This document shows, in pieces, positions 50,073 to 58,201 of a stretch of 64,000 bases of DNA. The DNA comes from Bradyrhizobium sp. CCGUVB4N (GTDB lineage Bacteria > Pseudomonadota > Alphaproteobacteria > Rhizobiales > Xanthobacteraceae), in NCBI RefSeq assembly GCF_024199945.1, contig NZ_JANADP010000001.1:4526001-4590000 (forward strand), given 5' to 3'. The position numbers and the translations under genes were made by a program. Position 1 is the first letter of the stretch. Every line of letters begins with the position of its first letter. The notes under the pieces were generated by a model that was given only the letters and a program-made list of their open reading frames with translations, was not told the DNA's origin and ran no database searches.

Positions 50073-50501
50073 TCATTTTCCGCGTTGTCCGGGGCAGGTG
50101 CCCGACAACAGGCAGTAGGTCCCGGTACCTGTAATGGAACCACCGATCAGGGGCCCGGCCTTGCTGGTTTTGTCGGCCGAGGCAGTGGAATCCTGGGCTG
50201 GCGCAGCAAGAGTGAGATCTTGCTTGGGAATGGCAAGTTGCCGGACGAACTCATCCGGTTGGCGGAAGTTCTGCGTTTCGTATGGACTGTGATAATTGCC
50301 TAGCGGCCGCGTCAACGGCGCGGTCTCCAGCCTCTGCACAGTCGGTGAGAGCTTCAGCTCTGTAGCCGTACGCCCGAACCACCGTGCGGCCATTTCTTCC
50401 AGGACGACCAGAAACGTTCGGGGAGGAGGCCCGGCGTGAGCCGCGGTGCCGGACGCGCAAACAACTAAAAATACAAAAGCAGCAAGCATTTTCGCACGCA
50501 T
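50073..50501 (-). CDS. exported hypothetical protein
   Basis: 142-residue secreted protein. Signal peptide MRAKMLAAFVFLVVCASGTAAHA, then a polar mature part (LEEMAARWFGRTATELKL) and a Cys-pair tail (TGTYCLLSGTCPGQ). GGAGGGA before the ATG fixes the start. It shares the AT-richer composition of the preceding membrane protein gene. Not recognised. Confidence 0.72.
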   Translation of the reverse strand: MRAKMLAAFVFLVVCASGTAAHAGPPPRTFLVVLEEMAARWFGRTATELKLSPTVQRLETAPLTRPLGNYHSPYETQNFRQPDEFVRQLAIPKQDLTLAAPAQDSTASADKTSKAGPLIGGSITGTGTYCLLSGTCPGQRGK

Positions 50502-50882
50502 GGTGATCCCTCCATGAGCAAATGACTTTGACTGCAAACGCTCTAAATAATCAGCCAGCTCGGATGGACGCCCGCTGTTGGGCTACCAATGTCTGCAATG
50601 TTGCTTCTGCAATCTCGGGGCGGAACGCCCTGGAGAAGCAATATGTCCACCTGCATCTGTGGCGTGTGAGGGGGACAATCGGTTCACAGCGCCGTTTGAA
50701 TTGGTCTTCACGGTTGCGCGATCATTCGAAAATGGACGTCGGCCACGCGGTTGTTGCGCTGCGTAATTCTGCGGGGATGCCGCGGTGAACGGGTCGCTGC
50801 GTTCGTGTCCAATGTCGGGGCAAGCTTCACGCAAGCAGGTATTGGGATAGAGTGGCATCGAATCATTGGGGGAGATTCTGCA
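50502..50882. other. 381-bp stretch without a gene
   Basis: Both strands have open frames here but none has a ribosome-binding site or protein-like composition. It carries the promoters of the divergent exported protein and FkbM genes. No repeat is seen. Confidence 0.4.
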
Positions 50883-51689
50883 ATGCCGATCGCGGGGCAA
50901 AAGCTGGCCTTTGTCATGGCTTCGACCAGCCATGGGACGATGATCGTCAATCGATTCGACTATCGCATGGTCGCCCCTGACCGCGGCTACGGTGTCGGGT
51001 TTCAGCTCCTCGAGGGCGCCGCCTTCGATCCCGGCGAAGTCAAGGTCGCGCTCGAGCTGCTGGCCTTGCGGCGCAAGCACCACGGCGACGGCGTGATCGC
51101 GATCGACTGCGGCGCCAATATCGGCGTGCACACGATCGAATGGGCGTCCGCAATGACGGGCTGGGGCTCGGTGATCGCGATCGAGGCGCAGGAGCGGATC
51201 TACTATGCGCTCGCCGGCAACATCGCCATCAACAATTGCTTCAATGCGCTGGCCGTGCACGCGGCCGTATCGTCCGAAGCCGGTACGCTGCAAATCCCGA
51301 ATCCGGACTATTTTACGCCGTCCAGCTTCGGCAGCCTGGAATTGCAGCAGCGTCCGAACAATGAGTTCATCGGCCAGCAGATCAATTATACCGACAACAC
51401 CGTTCTGGTCCGGAAGATGACGCTGGACGAGCTCAATCTGCCGCGCGTCGATTTCATCAAGATCGATATCGAGGGCATGGAGATGGAGGCGCTGAGCGGC
51501 GCCCGGGAGACCATCAACAAATATCACCCGGTGCTGCTGATCGAGAAGATCAAGACGGACATCCCGCAACTCGAGCGATGGCTCGCCGACAACGGCTACA
51601 AGCCGTTCGGGCTCGGCATCAACATTCTCGCGGTCCATCAGGGCGACGCGAGCCTGAAGGATATCAACGCGCCGCAACGGGCGGGGTAG
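50883..51689 (+). CDS. FkbM-family methyltransferase
   Basis: 268-residue SAM-dependent methyltransferase. SAM motif I is VIAIDCGANIGVHTIEWA near residue 75. VIAIEAQERIYYALAGNIAINNC follows, then the FkbM signature DFIKIDIEGMEMEALSGA with its acidic post-motif. FkbM enzymes O-methylate sugars or polyketides. GGGGGAGA precedes the ATG. No glycan cluster is adjacent, so the acceptor is unknown. Confidence 0.9.
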   Translation: MPIAGQKLAFVMASTSHGTMIVNRFDYRMVAPDRGYGVGFQLLEGAAFDPGEVKVALELLALRRKHHGDGVIAIDCGANIGVHTIEWASAMTGWGSVIAIEAQERIYYALAGNIAINNCFNALAVHAAVSSEAGTLQIPNPDYFTPSSFGSLELQQRPNNEFIGQQINYTDNTVLVRKMTLDELNLPRVDFIKIDIEGMEMEALSGARETINKYHPVLLIEKIKTDIPQLERWLADNGYKPFGLGINILAVHQGDASLKDINAPQRAG

Positions 51690-51720
51690 GCGGAGCGCGG
51701 CTTCACGGAAGCGAATGTCT

Positions 51721-51814
51721 CGTAGGTTGGGCAAAGCGAAAGCGTGCCCACGGACTTTTTGTGACGGAGAGAGGTGGTGGGCACGGCGCAAGTGCGCCTT
51801 TGTCCACCCTACGG
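51721..51814. repeat. dispersed palindromic repeat, family A
   Basis: Outer arms CGTAGGTTGGGC and CCACCCTACGG, inner arms around GTGCCCAC and GTGGGCAC. Second copy of the type at 11481-11577; immediately followed by a family-B copy. Confidence 0.85.
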
Positions 51815-51825
51815 CTTCGTGGCCG

Positions 51826-51908
51826 CGTAGGATGGGTAGAGCGGAGCGAAACCCATCAAGTGTTGTCGTGGAATGATGGGTTTCGCTGACGCTCTACCCA
51901 TCCTACGG
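51826..51908. repeat. dispersed palindromic repeat, family B
   Basis: Outer arms CGTAGGATGGGTAGAGC and GCTCTACCCATCCTACG, inner arms GCGAAACCCATCA and TGATGGGTTTCGC. Full-length copy in the gap between the FkbM gene and the small exported protein gene. Confidence 0.88.
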
Positions 51909-51993
51909 GCTGCGCCGCTACCAAGTCGTGATCGAAATTCGCTTGCCTTGCTTTGCGTCCTTTTGCACTCTTGCCGGGCAAGGAGACCAACGC

Positions 51994-52275
51994 ATGAAGA
52001 TCAAGACTGTCGCGTGTGCGCTCGGAACGGCCGGGGTGCTGTGCAGCCTCGGGATGTCAGGTGCTGAGGCCAAGACGCGGAAGGCCGTCGTCGTTCGCGC
52101 ACCGCAAGAGAGGCTCATCGTCACGGCGCCCGTGCTGCGGCCAACGCCGTGGGATTACAATGTCGTTCCGCGCTATCGTTATCGGCCCGAAGACGACCGC
52201 GTCGATCCCTATGGCCCGCCGATCGTGCCGTCATATGTTCGGTACGAGGGATGGCGCTGGCCGTATTGGTGGTAG
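51994..52275 (+). CDS. small exported protein
   Basis: 93-residue secreted protein. Signal peptide MKIKTVACALGTAGVLCSLGMSGAEA, then a Pro/Tyr/Arg-rich mature part (DYNVVPRYRYRPEDDRVDPYGPPIVPSY) ending WRWPYWW. AAGGAGA precedes the ATG. Flanked by palindromic repeats on both sides. Not recognised. Confidence 0.8.
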   Translation: MKIKTVACALGTAGVLCSLGMSGAEAKTRKAVVVRAPQERLIVTAPVLRPTPWDYNVVPRYRYRPEDDRVDPYGPPIVPSYVRYEGWRWPYWW

Positions 52276-52294
52276 TGCGCAGCAATTCTTGGCT

Positions 52295-52388
52295 CTCGTA
52301 GGGTGGGCAAAGCGGAGCGTGCCCACCTGTTCTATCCGCATCAATGAGATCGTGGGGACGGCGCTTTGCGCCTTTGCCCACCCTACGG
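52295..52388. repeat. dispersed palindromic repeat, family A
   Basis: Arms CTCGTAGGGTGGGCAAAG and CTTTGCCCACCCTACGG bracket GTGCCCAC. Third family-A copy. Confidence 0.87.
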
Positions 52389-52537
52389 CATCGACGCTGA
52401 CGCGCCATCCCGGCCACACCTGCTAACCACGTCCGATTCGGGTTCCGGCTCCGCGCTCCCCCGGCCTTGCCTGACATTCCCCCCGTCTATACCTTGCGTT
52501 GCGAAAGCGACGATTTTCTAGGAATGGATCGGCTGGA

Positions 52538-53536
52538 ATGACCGTAATTGAGCGCGTTGCATCGGAGCAATCCGCAGCCCCGAAAATGCCGCCCGGCGTG
52601 CTGGTCGATGGCCCGGTGGTCGACGCGAAATTTCGCGATTCCTACATCTCGTTCGCCCTGATGATCGGAGGCTCGATCGGCGCGCTGATCTGGGCCTTCA
52701 CGTATGGGATCGGCCGGGTGGAGATTTCGGTCTTCGCCGGCATGTTCATGCTGACCACGATGGGGATCGGTTTCATGCACCGCTACTTCGTGCATCGAAG
52801 TTATCGGGCGGGTCCGGTGATGCGGGCGATCCTCGCCGCGATCGCCACGATGGCGGTGCAGGGCTCGATCCTCAAATGGGCGAGCAACCACCGGCGGCAC
52901 CACCTTCACTCCGACAAGCCCGGCGACGTCCACAGCCCCTATTATGACGGCGACGGTTATCGCATCGCCTCCTTCGCCAAGGGGATGGGGCACGCGCTAG
53001 GCAATTGGGTGTGGGACCGCGCCACCACCGATGCCGAATACTATGCCCGGGATATCCTGGCCGACCCGATCGCGATGTTCTTCACGCGGACGCGCTGGTA
53101 CTGGTACGCGCTGTCGGCGCTGATCATTCCCGGCGGCATCGGCTATGCCTTCGGCGGCGTGCACACGATGATCGGCTGCGTGCTGTTCTCCGGCTTGTTC
53201 CGCAGCTACCTCATGACCATGGCGACGTCGCTGGTCAACTCGGTCTGCCATAGCGATGGCCGCTGGGGCTATCGCCGCTATGAGCTCAACGACGGCACCA
53301 CCAACGAGCTGGTGACGACGATCCTCACCTTCGGCGAAGGTCTGCACAACAACCATCATCGCTTCCCGCGCGACGCCTATCTCTCGCACGCATGGTACGA
53401 GATCGACATCAACGGCCTGATCATTTTGGGGCTTGGGAAGCTCGGGCTTGTGCACGACATCTTCATGGCCGGAAGCCGGCAGCGAGCCTCGGACGGCGGG
53501 AAGGGGTCCGCGCCGGATACGGAGGCGACGGTCTGA
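52538..53536 (+). CDS. acyl-CoA / fatty-acid desaturase
   Basis: 332-residue membrane di-iron desaturase. Three histidine boxes are present: HRYFVH at residues 81-86, HRRHH at 118-122, and HNNHH near 274. Hydrophobic pairs flank them (YISFALMIGGSIGALIWAF, WYALSALIIPGGIGYAF). This is the stearoyl-CoA delta-9 type that introduces a double bond using O2 and ferredoxin or cytochrome b5-like donors. The start ATG at 52538 removes an Arg-rich leader. Confidence 0.92.
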   Translation: MTVIERVASEQSAAPKMPPGVLVDGPVVDAKFRDSYISFALMIGGSIGALIWAFTYGIGRVEISVFAGMFMLTTMGIGFMHRYFVHRSYRAGPVMRAILAAIATMAVQGSILKWASNHRRHHLHSDKPGDVHSPYYDGDGYRIASFAKGMGHALGNWVWDRATTDAEYYARDILADPIAMFFTRTRWYWYALSALIIPGGIGYAFGGVHTMIGCVLFSGLFRSYLMTMATSLVNSVCHSDGRWGYRRYELNDGTTNELVTTILTFGEGLHNNHHRFPRDAYLSHAWYEIDINGLIILGLGKLGLVHDIFMAGSRQRASDGGKGSAPDTEATV

Positions 53537-53552
53537 TCGGCACCCGTAGAAG

Positions 53553-53637
53553 CCGTAGGATGGGTAGAGCGAAGCGAAACCCATCAACAGTCGTCGCGGA
53601 ATGATGGGTTTCGCAAGAGCTCTACCCATCCTACGGG
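53553..53637. repeat. dispersed palindromic repeat, family B
   Basis: Arms CGTAGGATGGGTAGAGC and GCTCTACCCATCCTACG, inner GCGAAACCCATCA and TGATGGGTTTCGC. It begins 16 bp after the desaturase stop. Confidence 0.88.
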
Positions 53638-53773
53638 CTACGCTCTCCAAGGCCGGATATCCGGAAGGAGAGTTGCCAAACGTGCGCGGACTGGCGAACA
53701 TGGGTTGCTGATCTCGTCGGGGTATTCATTCGGCCCCGATCGACGCTATTTTGAAAAATCATTGGAGGGCGCC

Positions 53774-54283
53774 ATGAATTGTTCGAGTTTGCGAATGTTC
53801 TTCCTTGCCGTTGCGGCCATCGTCGTTGCCACGGTCAATCCTGCGTCCGCGCAGATCGTGGCGCTCGGCCACAGCGCGGTCCACGGCAACGTCTCCGAAT
53901 CCGAAATGTGGCCGGCGGTGCTGGAAGGCTTGCTGCGCGCCAAGGGATCTCAGGTTCATGTCGTCAATGCCGGCGTGTGGGGCGAGACCACCGATCAGAC
54001 GCTTGCCCGTACGCCGAGCGTCGTTCCTGCGGGGACCAAGCTCGTCATCCTCTGCGACAACCCCGCCAATGACGTCAGGCACAATATGAGCCCGGTCAAG
54101 GCCATGGAGAACATCGCGGCCATCAAGAGCCAGTTGAAGGCCCGCGGCATTCGCGTCGTCGACGTCTGGGGAACCTACATGTCGGTCTGGCGGCAGCCGG
54201 GCAGCGTCGGTCCCGACGGCCGTCATCTCAGCGTCGAGGGCAACAGGAAGATGGCGGCGGCTGTGGTCGGCGTGGCGAGGTAG
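53774..54283 (+). CDS. SGNH/GDSL-hydrolase-like exported protein
   Basis: 169-residue secreted protein. Signal peptide FFLAVAAIVVATVNPASA precedes IVALGHSAVHG, an SGNH block I in which the usual Asp of GDS is His. Block II NAGVWGETTD, block III NPANDVRHN, and block V DGRHLSVEG with the catalytic Asp/His pair are present. It is probably an esterase or acyl hydrolase with an altered block I. GGAGG precedes the ATG. Confidence 0.82.
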   Translation: MNCSSLRMFFLAVAAIVVATVNPASAQIVALGHSAVHGNVSESEMWPAVLEGLLRAKGSQVHVVNAGVWGETTDQTLARTPSVVPAGTKLVILCDNPANDVRHNMSPVKAMENIAAIKSQLKARGIRVVDVWGTYMSVWRQPGSVGPDGRHLSVEGNRKMAAAVVGVAR

Positions 54284-54355
54284 GCGACAGCAAAAGCGAA
54301 ACGCATCAAGCGCCGCCATGATTGATGGGTTTCGCAAGTGCTCTACCATCCTAGG
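54280..54355. repeat. degenerate family-B palindromic repeat
   Basis: The left arm is decayed (GTAGGCGACAGCAAAAGC) while the right side retains TGATGGGTTTCGC and GCTCTACCATCCTAG with one deletion. The stop codon of the SGNH gene lies inside its left end. Confidence 0.78.
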
Positions 54356-54395
54356 ACATTGGAGCTGGTGCCTAGCGACCGGCGCATTTTCCCTA

Positions 54396-54426
54396 TTGAC
54401 TTAGAGTGCGCTCTAACCGGTAGCTT
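54396..54426 (+). promoter_or_regulatory. MerR-type promoter with central dyad
   Basis: TTGACT at 54396-54401 and TAGCTT at 54421-54426 are 19 bp apart, the long spacing used by MerR activators. TTAGAGTGCGCTCTAA at 54401-54416 is a near-perfect dyad with arms TTAGAG and CTCTAA in the spacer, like operators of AdhR/NmlR-type MerR proteins. It drives the gene at 54457. Confidence 0.75.
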
Positions 54427-54456
54427 CCCGTGCGTCGTGACGAAAGAAGGGCGTTC

Positions 54457-54885
54457 ATGAAGATTGGTGGACTGGCAAAACGTTCGGGGCTGTCGACCCA
54501 CACCATCCGATACTATGAGCGGATCGGGTTGCTTCCCCACGCTGAGCGGGACCAATCGGGCCAACGCGAGTACGACGCATCGATCCTGACCTGGATAGAA
54601 TTTCTCGGCCGTCTCAAGACAACCGGAATGCCTATTCGGGACATGCTGCATTATGCAGCCTTGCGGGAGCGTGGCGTCGGCACGGAAGCGGAACGCTGCG
54701 CCTTGCTCGAACAGCATCGCGAAAAAGTTCGCGCCCAAGTGGCCGATCTGCAGGCCTGCCTTTTCGTCCTCGACACCAAAATCGCCGGATACACCGGCGA
54801 GGACAAGAGGATGAGAGAATATGAAGCATCAATCCCCGAGCGTCGGCGAAAGCCGGCTGGAACGCGGCAAGCGGGCGCTCGCTGA
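54457..54885 (+). CDS. MerR-family regulator, AdhR/NmlR-like
   Basis: 142-residue regulator. N-terminal HTH MKIGGLAKRSGLSTHTIRYYERIGLLPHAER, then RLKTTGMPIRDMLHYAAL and a coiled coil (REKVRAQVADLQACLFVLDTKIAGY). The operator upstream matches aldehyde/thiol-stress MerR proteins. GAAGG precedes the ATG. Its last 65 bp overlap the next gene in another frame. Confidence 0.92.
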   Translation: MKIGGLAKRSGLSTHTIRYYERIGLLPHAERDQSGQREYDASILTWIEFLGRLKTTGMPIRDMLHYAALRERGVGTEAERCALLEQHREKVRAQVADLQACLFVLDTKIAGYTGEDKRMREYEASIPERRRKPAGTRQAGAR

Positions 54886-55231
54886 CATCGACGGCGAAGC
54901 TGGCCACAACGTCATTGCTGCGCTGGCGGATATCGCTCCCGATTTCGCAAACTATATTTTCGAGTTTCCGTTTGGCGACATTTATTGCCGCCCCGGCCTC
55001 GACCTGCGCGCCCGCGAAGTCGCAACCATCGCAGCGCTGACGGCGATGGGTACCGCGACACCTCAACTGAAAGTCCATATCGCGGCGGGGCTGAATGTCG
55101 GGCTGACCAAGGACGAAATCACCGAGGTCATCATGCAGATGGCTGTCTATGCGGGCTTTCCCGCAGCGCTCAACGGCCTGTTCGCCGCCAAGGAGGTCTT
55201 TGCTGCCCGGCGTCCGGGCCAGAACGGGTAA
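54821..55231 (+). CDS. carboxymuconolactone decarboxylase family protein
   Basis: 136-residue helical protein of the CMD family, with RPGLDLRAREVATIAALTAMG and the core VHIAAGLNVGLTKDEITEVIMQMAVYAGFPAALNGL. It lacks the CxxC of AhpD, so peroxidase chemistry is not expected. Within an AdhR-like operon it may act in aldehyde or quinone detoxification (inference). The 65-bp overlap with the MerR gene implies translational coupling. Confidence 0.9.
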   Translation: MKHQSPSVGESRLERGKRALADIDGEAGHNVIAALADIAPDFANYIFEFPFGDIYCRPGLDLRAREVATIAALTAMGTATPQLKVHIAAGLNVGLTKDEITEVIMQMAVYAGFPAALNGLFAAKEVFAARRPGQNG

Positions 55232-55296
55232 CAGGAAAACCCATCAAGTGCCGTCGTGGAATGATGGGTTTCGCAAGAGCTCTACCCATCCTACGC
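55232..55296. repeat. truncated family-B palindromic repeat
   Basis: Only AAACCCATCA, TGATGGGTTTCGC and GCTCTACCCATCCTACG remain; the left outer arm is missing. It starts at the stop of the CMD gene and ends 1 bp before the stop codon of the convergent transglycosylase. Confidence 0.8.
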
Positions 55297-55297
55297 G

Positions 55298-56092
55298 TCA
55301 ATTGTCGTCATCCGCCGCAAGCCGCTGAAACTGCCGCTTCATTGCGTTGACCCGCGCGACATAGCTTGCAACGAGATGATCGCCGCAGCGCTCGGTGGCG
55401 ATCATCTGAAAGTGGCGGCGCGCATAGGCGGTGGCGGGACCTCCGCCGCAAAGATGGATGAAGGCGGCGAGGTCCTGTTTTTGCTGCGCCGTGGCCTTCA
55501 CATCGCCGGCGCGGGCGAGGACGTCAGCCACCTGGCGATCCAGATACACCGAGGCGAGCTCGATCGCGTGGCTCGGGATCGCGCGGGTGTAGAGGAAGGT
55601 CGAACCGCAGCCGTTGTCAGTCACCAAATTGCCGCGCACACAGAACCGCGCGGCGTCGCTCAGCGCCGGATCGGTCATCTGGTAGAGGCCGACGGCGGAC
55701 GAGGCGGGCCGGTAGATCGCGAGCGGATTGATGCTCCATCGCCAGCGCCAATAGGTGCGCGCCACCGGATTGCCCGAACTCTCGACCTGCGCAAGGGCCG
55801 CCAGCAATTCGGGCGTGATCGTCGCGGTGGAGTAGGTGCGAAACAGCGGGCCGTATTGGCGCCAGTTTTCGGCCGGCTCCTTGTCGAGGGAATTGCCGAT
55901 GAGGACGAACAGCTCTGTCGGCTTGCGGATGACGTGATAGGCGAGGTTCAGGAGCGCTGCGGCCGCAAGCAGGATCGCTGCCGTGCAGGCGATCCGAACC
56001 ATTCGCGGCGCTCGCGCGAACGTCTTTCGCACCCACCGGGTACCCCGCCGGACGCTGAGGCGAGGGAGGAGGCGCTTGCTTTTGCTTGGCAT
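55298..56092 (-). CDS. SLT-type lytic transglycosylase, membrane-anchored
   Basis: 264-residue envelope enzyme. A basic N-terminus and one membrane segment (IACTAAILLAAAALLNLAYHVI, about 40-60) precede an SLT-like domain with catalytic Glu in LAALAQVESSGNPVA, SSAVGLYQMTDPAL, and the C-terminal YVARVNAMKRQF. The lectin-like groove residues differ from the MltF gene above. No clear ribosome-binding site supports the ATG at 56092. Confidence 0.82.
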   Translation of the reverse strand: MPSKSKRLLPRLSVRRGTRWVRKTFARAPRMVRIACTAAILLAAAALLNLAYHVIRKPTELFVLIGNSLDKEPAENWRQYGPLFRTYSTATITPELLAALAQVESSGNPVARTYWRWRWSINPLAIYRPASSAVGLYQMTDPALSDAARFCVRGNLVTDNGCGSTFLYTRAIPSHAIELASVYLDRQVADVLARAGDVKATAQQKQDLAAFIHLCGGGPATAYARRHFQMIATERCGDHLVASYVARVNAMKRQFQRLAADDDN

Positions 56093-56139
56093 GGGGCGTG
56101 TGTAGCATAGCACCAGGGCTGATGGCCGTGAACGCGAGC

Positions 56140-57186
56140 TCACCAATCCGCATCGCCGTAAGGATCCATCATATAGGGCGGGGGCATCCAGTGTCCTCGC
56201 GACGGAGGCCTGGGCCGGCGGGGCGGTGCGGCCGCTTGCACGTGCGGCCGTGCCGGTGCAGCCGTGTCGTTGCTCACCACGCTCCGCGCGACGGGTTTCG
56301 CGGATGCAGACGCAGGCGGAGCCGTCAGTTGTGTTTGCAGCGCCTGGACCTGCGCGGCGAGGCGCGCGTTGTCCGCTGCATCCTTCTCCTGCGCCGTCTT
56401 GAGCTGCTGAATGGTGTCGGCCTGCTCGCGCAGCGTCTGCTCGCTGCGGCCTTTCAGTTGCTCGAGCTTTCCGTTGATGGCCGCAAGCTCGCTGGTGATG
56501 GTCTTGAGCGATTGCGCGAGGTCGGACGATGATGGGTCGGCCGCCTGGGCGCTGGTTTTTGGCGCGTCCGTTTTTGGAACGTCAGCTTTTGAAGCGTCAG
56601 CTTTTGGAGCGATTTCCGGTTCCTTGGCGGGCGGCGGCGCCGGCACGGGCGTTGGCTCATCGGCCGCAGCCAGTTGCACGGCCGGCGGTTGCGCCGGACG
56701 TTCGACCGCGGACACTCGTGGCGGCTGACCGGCGGGTGGCGCCCATCGCGCCATGATCGACTTGCTGAATGATTTGGCCTCATCGCGATATTGCGAAGCG
56801 AAGGCGGCACCGAGAAGGCCGATCGCGAGCACGAGGATAACCAAAGCACGCAGCATGGGCCGATCTCCCCTCAGGCCTTGATTGCGGACCGTGCTAGCTC
56901 GTGCCGGCACGATGTCCCTGCGAGTCTTGTTCTCGGGAGGCTTGTTCTCGGGAGTTTTGGCCGCCTTCGCACTGCCGCTTGCCTGCGAGGCCCGCGAGCT
57001 TTCGCCGCCGCGTTCCATTCCGGAAACCAGCCGGTCGAGCCGCGCAAGGTCTTCCTCGGCGCTCTTGATCTGGTCAAGGGCCCGCGCCAGCCCGCCATCG
57101 GCGCGCCCCTCGTTCGGCTTGGGGGCCTCAGGCTTTTGGGGATCGGGTTTGGGGTCGTCCGCTTCAGGCACCGATGCACGCTCCAT
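56140..57186 (-). CDS. membrane-anchored, proline-rich coiled-coil protein
   Basis: 348-residue protein, not recognised. A charged Pro-rich N-terminus (DPKPDPQKPEAPKP) with a short coiled coil comes first, then one membrane segment (LRALVILVLAIGLLGAAFA, about 112-130) and a linker with repeated K-A/T-D/S units. A coiled coil (LKTITSELAAINGKLEQLKG...QLKTAQEKDAADNARLAAQ, about 225-285) and a Pro/Arg tail ending PYMMDPYGDADW follow. The layout parallels the gene at 29066-30079. Confidence 0.76.
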   Translation of the reverse strand: MERASVPEADDPKPDPQKPEAPKPNEGRADGGLARALDQIKSAEEDLARLDRLVSGMERGGESSRASQASGSAKAAKTPENKPPENKTRRDIVPARASTVRNQGLRGDRPMLRALVILVLAIGLLGAAFASQYRDEAKSFSKSIMARWAPPAGQPPRVSAVERPAQPPAVQLAAADEPTPVPAPPPAKEPEIAPKADASKADVPKTDAPKTSAQAADPSSSDLAQSLKTITSELAAINGKLEQLKGRSEQTLREQADTIQQLKTAQEKDAADNARLAAQVQALQTQLTAPPASASAKPVARSVVSNDTAAPARPHVQAAAPPRRPRPPSRGHWMPPPYMMDPYGDADW

Positions 57187-57330
57187 CCAGTCGGGCGCTA
57201 ACGGCAGTCCGATCGCAGGAAGGATAGGCCTCACCGTCGTCCAACACAACGCGCGTGCGAAGGAGAAATTGTGGCGGCCACGGGGGCGGATCGAGGCTCC
57301 GGCACTGTCACCGCAATTCGGAGCCCGCAA

Positions 57331-57846
57331 TCAATAGCGGCCGCCGCTGCCCTTTTGCTGCGTGATCCAGGCCGACAATGATTTCGGTGGCGCTTTCGCG
57401 GTCCGGCCCGCTGATGCCTTCGGATTGTCGCGGGCGCCTTGCGTCGAACGGGTGCGCGGCGCTTCCGTTGCGTTGACGCGCTTCGCGGCAGCCGTCGATG
57501 CCTCTGCGGCTTCCCTCTCGAGGCGCAACTGTTTCAATCGCGCCATCTTGAGGCGCTCCGCCTCGACTTCGGGTCCGTCGGACAGCAGGGCCTTGTGTTG
57601 AGCAAGCTCGGCCGGGACCAGGACGCCGAGAATGGTTGTCTCGCCGAGCGCCTTGCAGGCTTCGAGCCGATGCAGTCCCTCGACCAGAACGAGGCGGTCT
57701 CCGTCGAGCCGAACGGAAATGGGGGCCTGTTGTCCGATGTCCAGAATGCTTTCCGCGATCTCCGCGACGCTCTCGGGCCTGATCGCTTTCTTCTGCTTCG
57801 TGGGAACGAAGATCTTCTCGATCGGGAAGCTTTCCGGTTTGGGCAT
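57331..57846 (-). CDS. ParB-N-domain protein
   Basis: 171-residue protein with an N-terminal ParB/Srx-like domain: IEKIFVPTKQKKAIRPESVAEIAESILDIGQQAPISVRLDGDRLVLVEGLHRLEACKAL, where GLHRLEA replaces the usual GERRxRA. The C-terminal half is a charged helix and a low-complexity tail (WITQQKGSGG). There is no HTH, so it is not a partition ParB. The role may be nucleotide-dependent signalling or a phage/plasmid-derived function. Confidence 0.85.
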   Translation of the reverse strand: MPKPESFPIEKIFVPTKQKKAIRPESVAEIAESILDIGQQAPISVRLDGDRLVLVEGLHRLEACKALGETTILGVLVPAELAQHKALLSDGPEVEAERLKMARLKQLRLEREAAEASTAAAKRVNATEAPRTRSTQGARDNPKASAGRTAKAPPKSLSAWITQQKGSGGRY

Positions 57847-58201
57847 AACTCGACTCCGCTTCTACCGGGCCCATCGGAACCCATGCCGGTAGGTTCGGAG
57901 TTTAGCTCGTAGGATGGGTAGAGCGAAGCGAAACCCATCAATGTCCGTCGTGGAATGATGGGTTTCGCAAGTGCTCTACCCATCCTACGGGCTGTCACCG
58001 CAATTCCCATCATCTTCGCGAACCGCAAATACGGGTGGTTGAACGCTTGTGACACCCATCATCCCCGCGTGCCGCGTTGGCAGGCGGAGAAAAATGGCAA
58101 AGTTGAGACTGTCAACGACAGATTGGATTAGTAATGCCACTTATCCACGTCATACACTGAGTGTCGTTTGGGGTGCGGGGTGCGTATTGGGAGGGTCAAT
58201 C
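57847..58201. other. 355-bp gap holding a family-B repeat
   Basis: Apart from the repeat at 57906-57991 it contains the promoter of the gene at 58202 (AT-rich near 58125-58160). I see no gene. Confidence 0.5.
57906..57991. repeat. dispersed palindromic repeat, family B
   Basis: Arms CTCGTAGGATGGGTAGAGC and GCTCTACCCATCCTACGG with inner GCGAAACCCATCA and TGATGGGTTTCGC. It differs from the copy at 58726-58811 at about three positions. Confidence 0.9.

Noticed and set aside
57331..57846. Chromosome partition locus parAB
   Set aside because: Only the ParB N-domain is present, without HTH, parA or parS-like sites.
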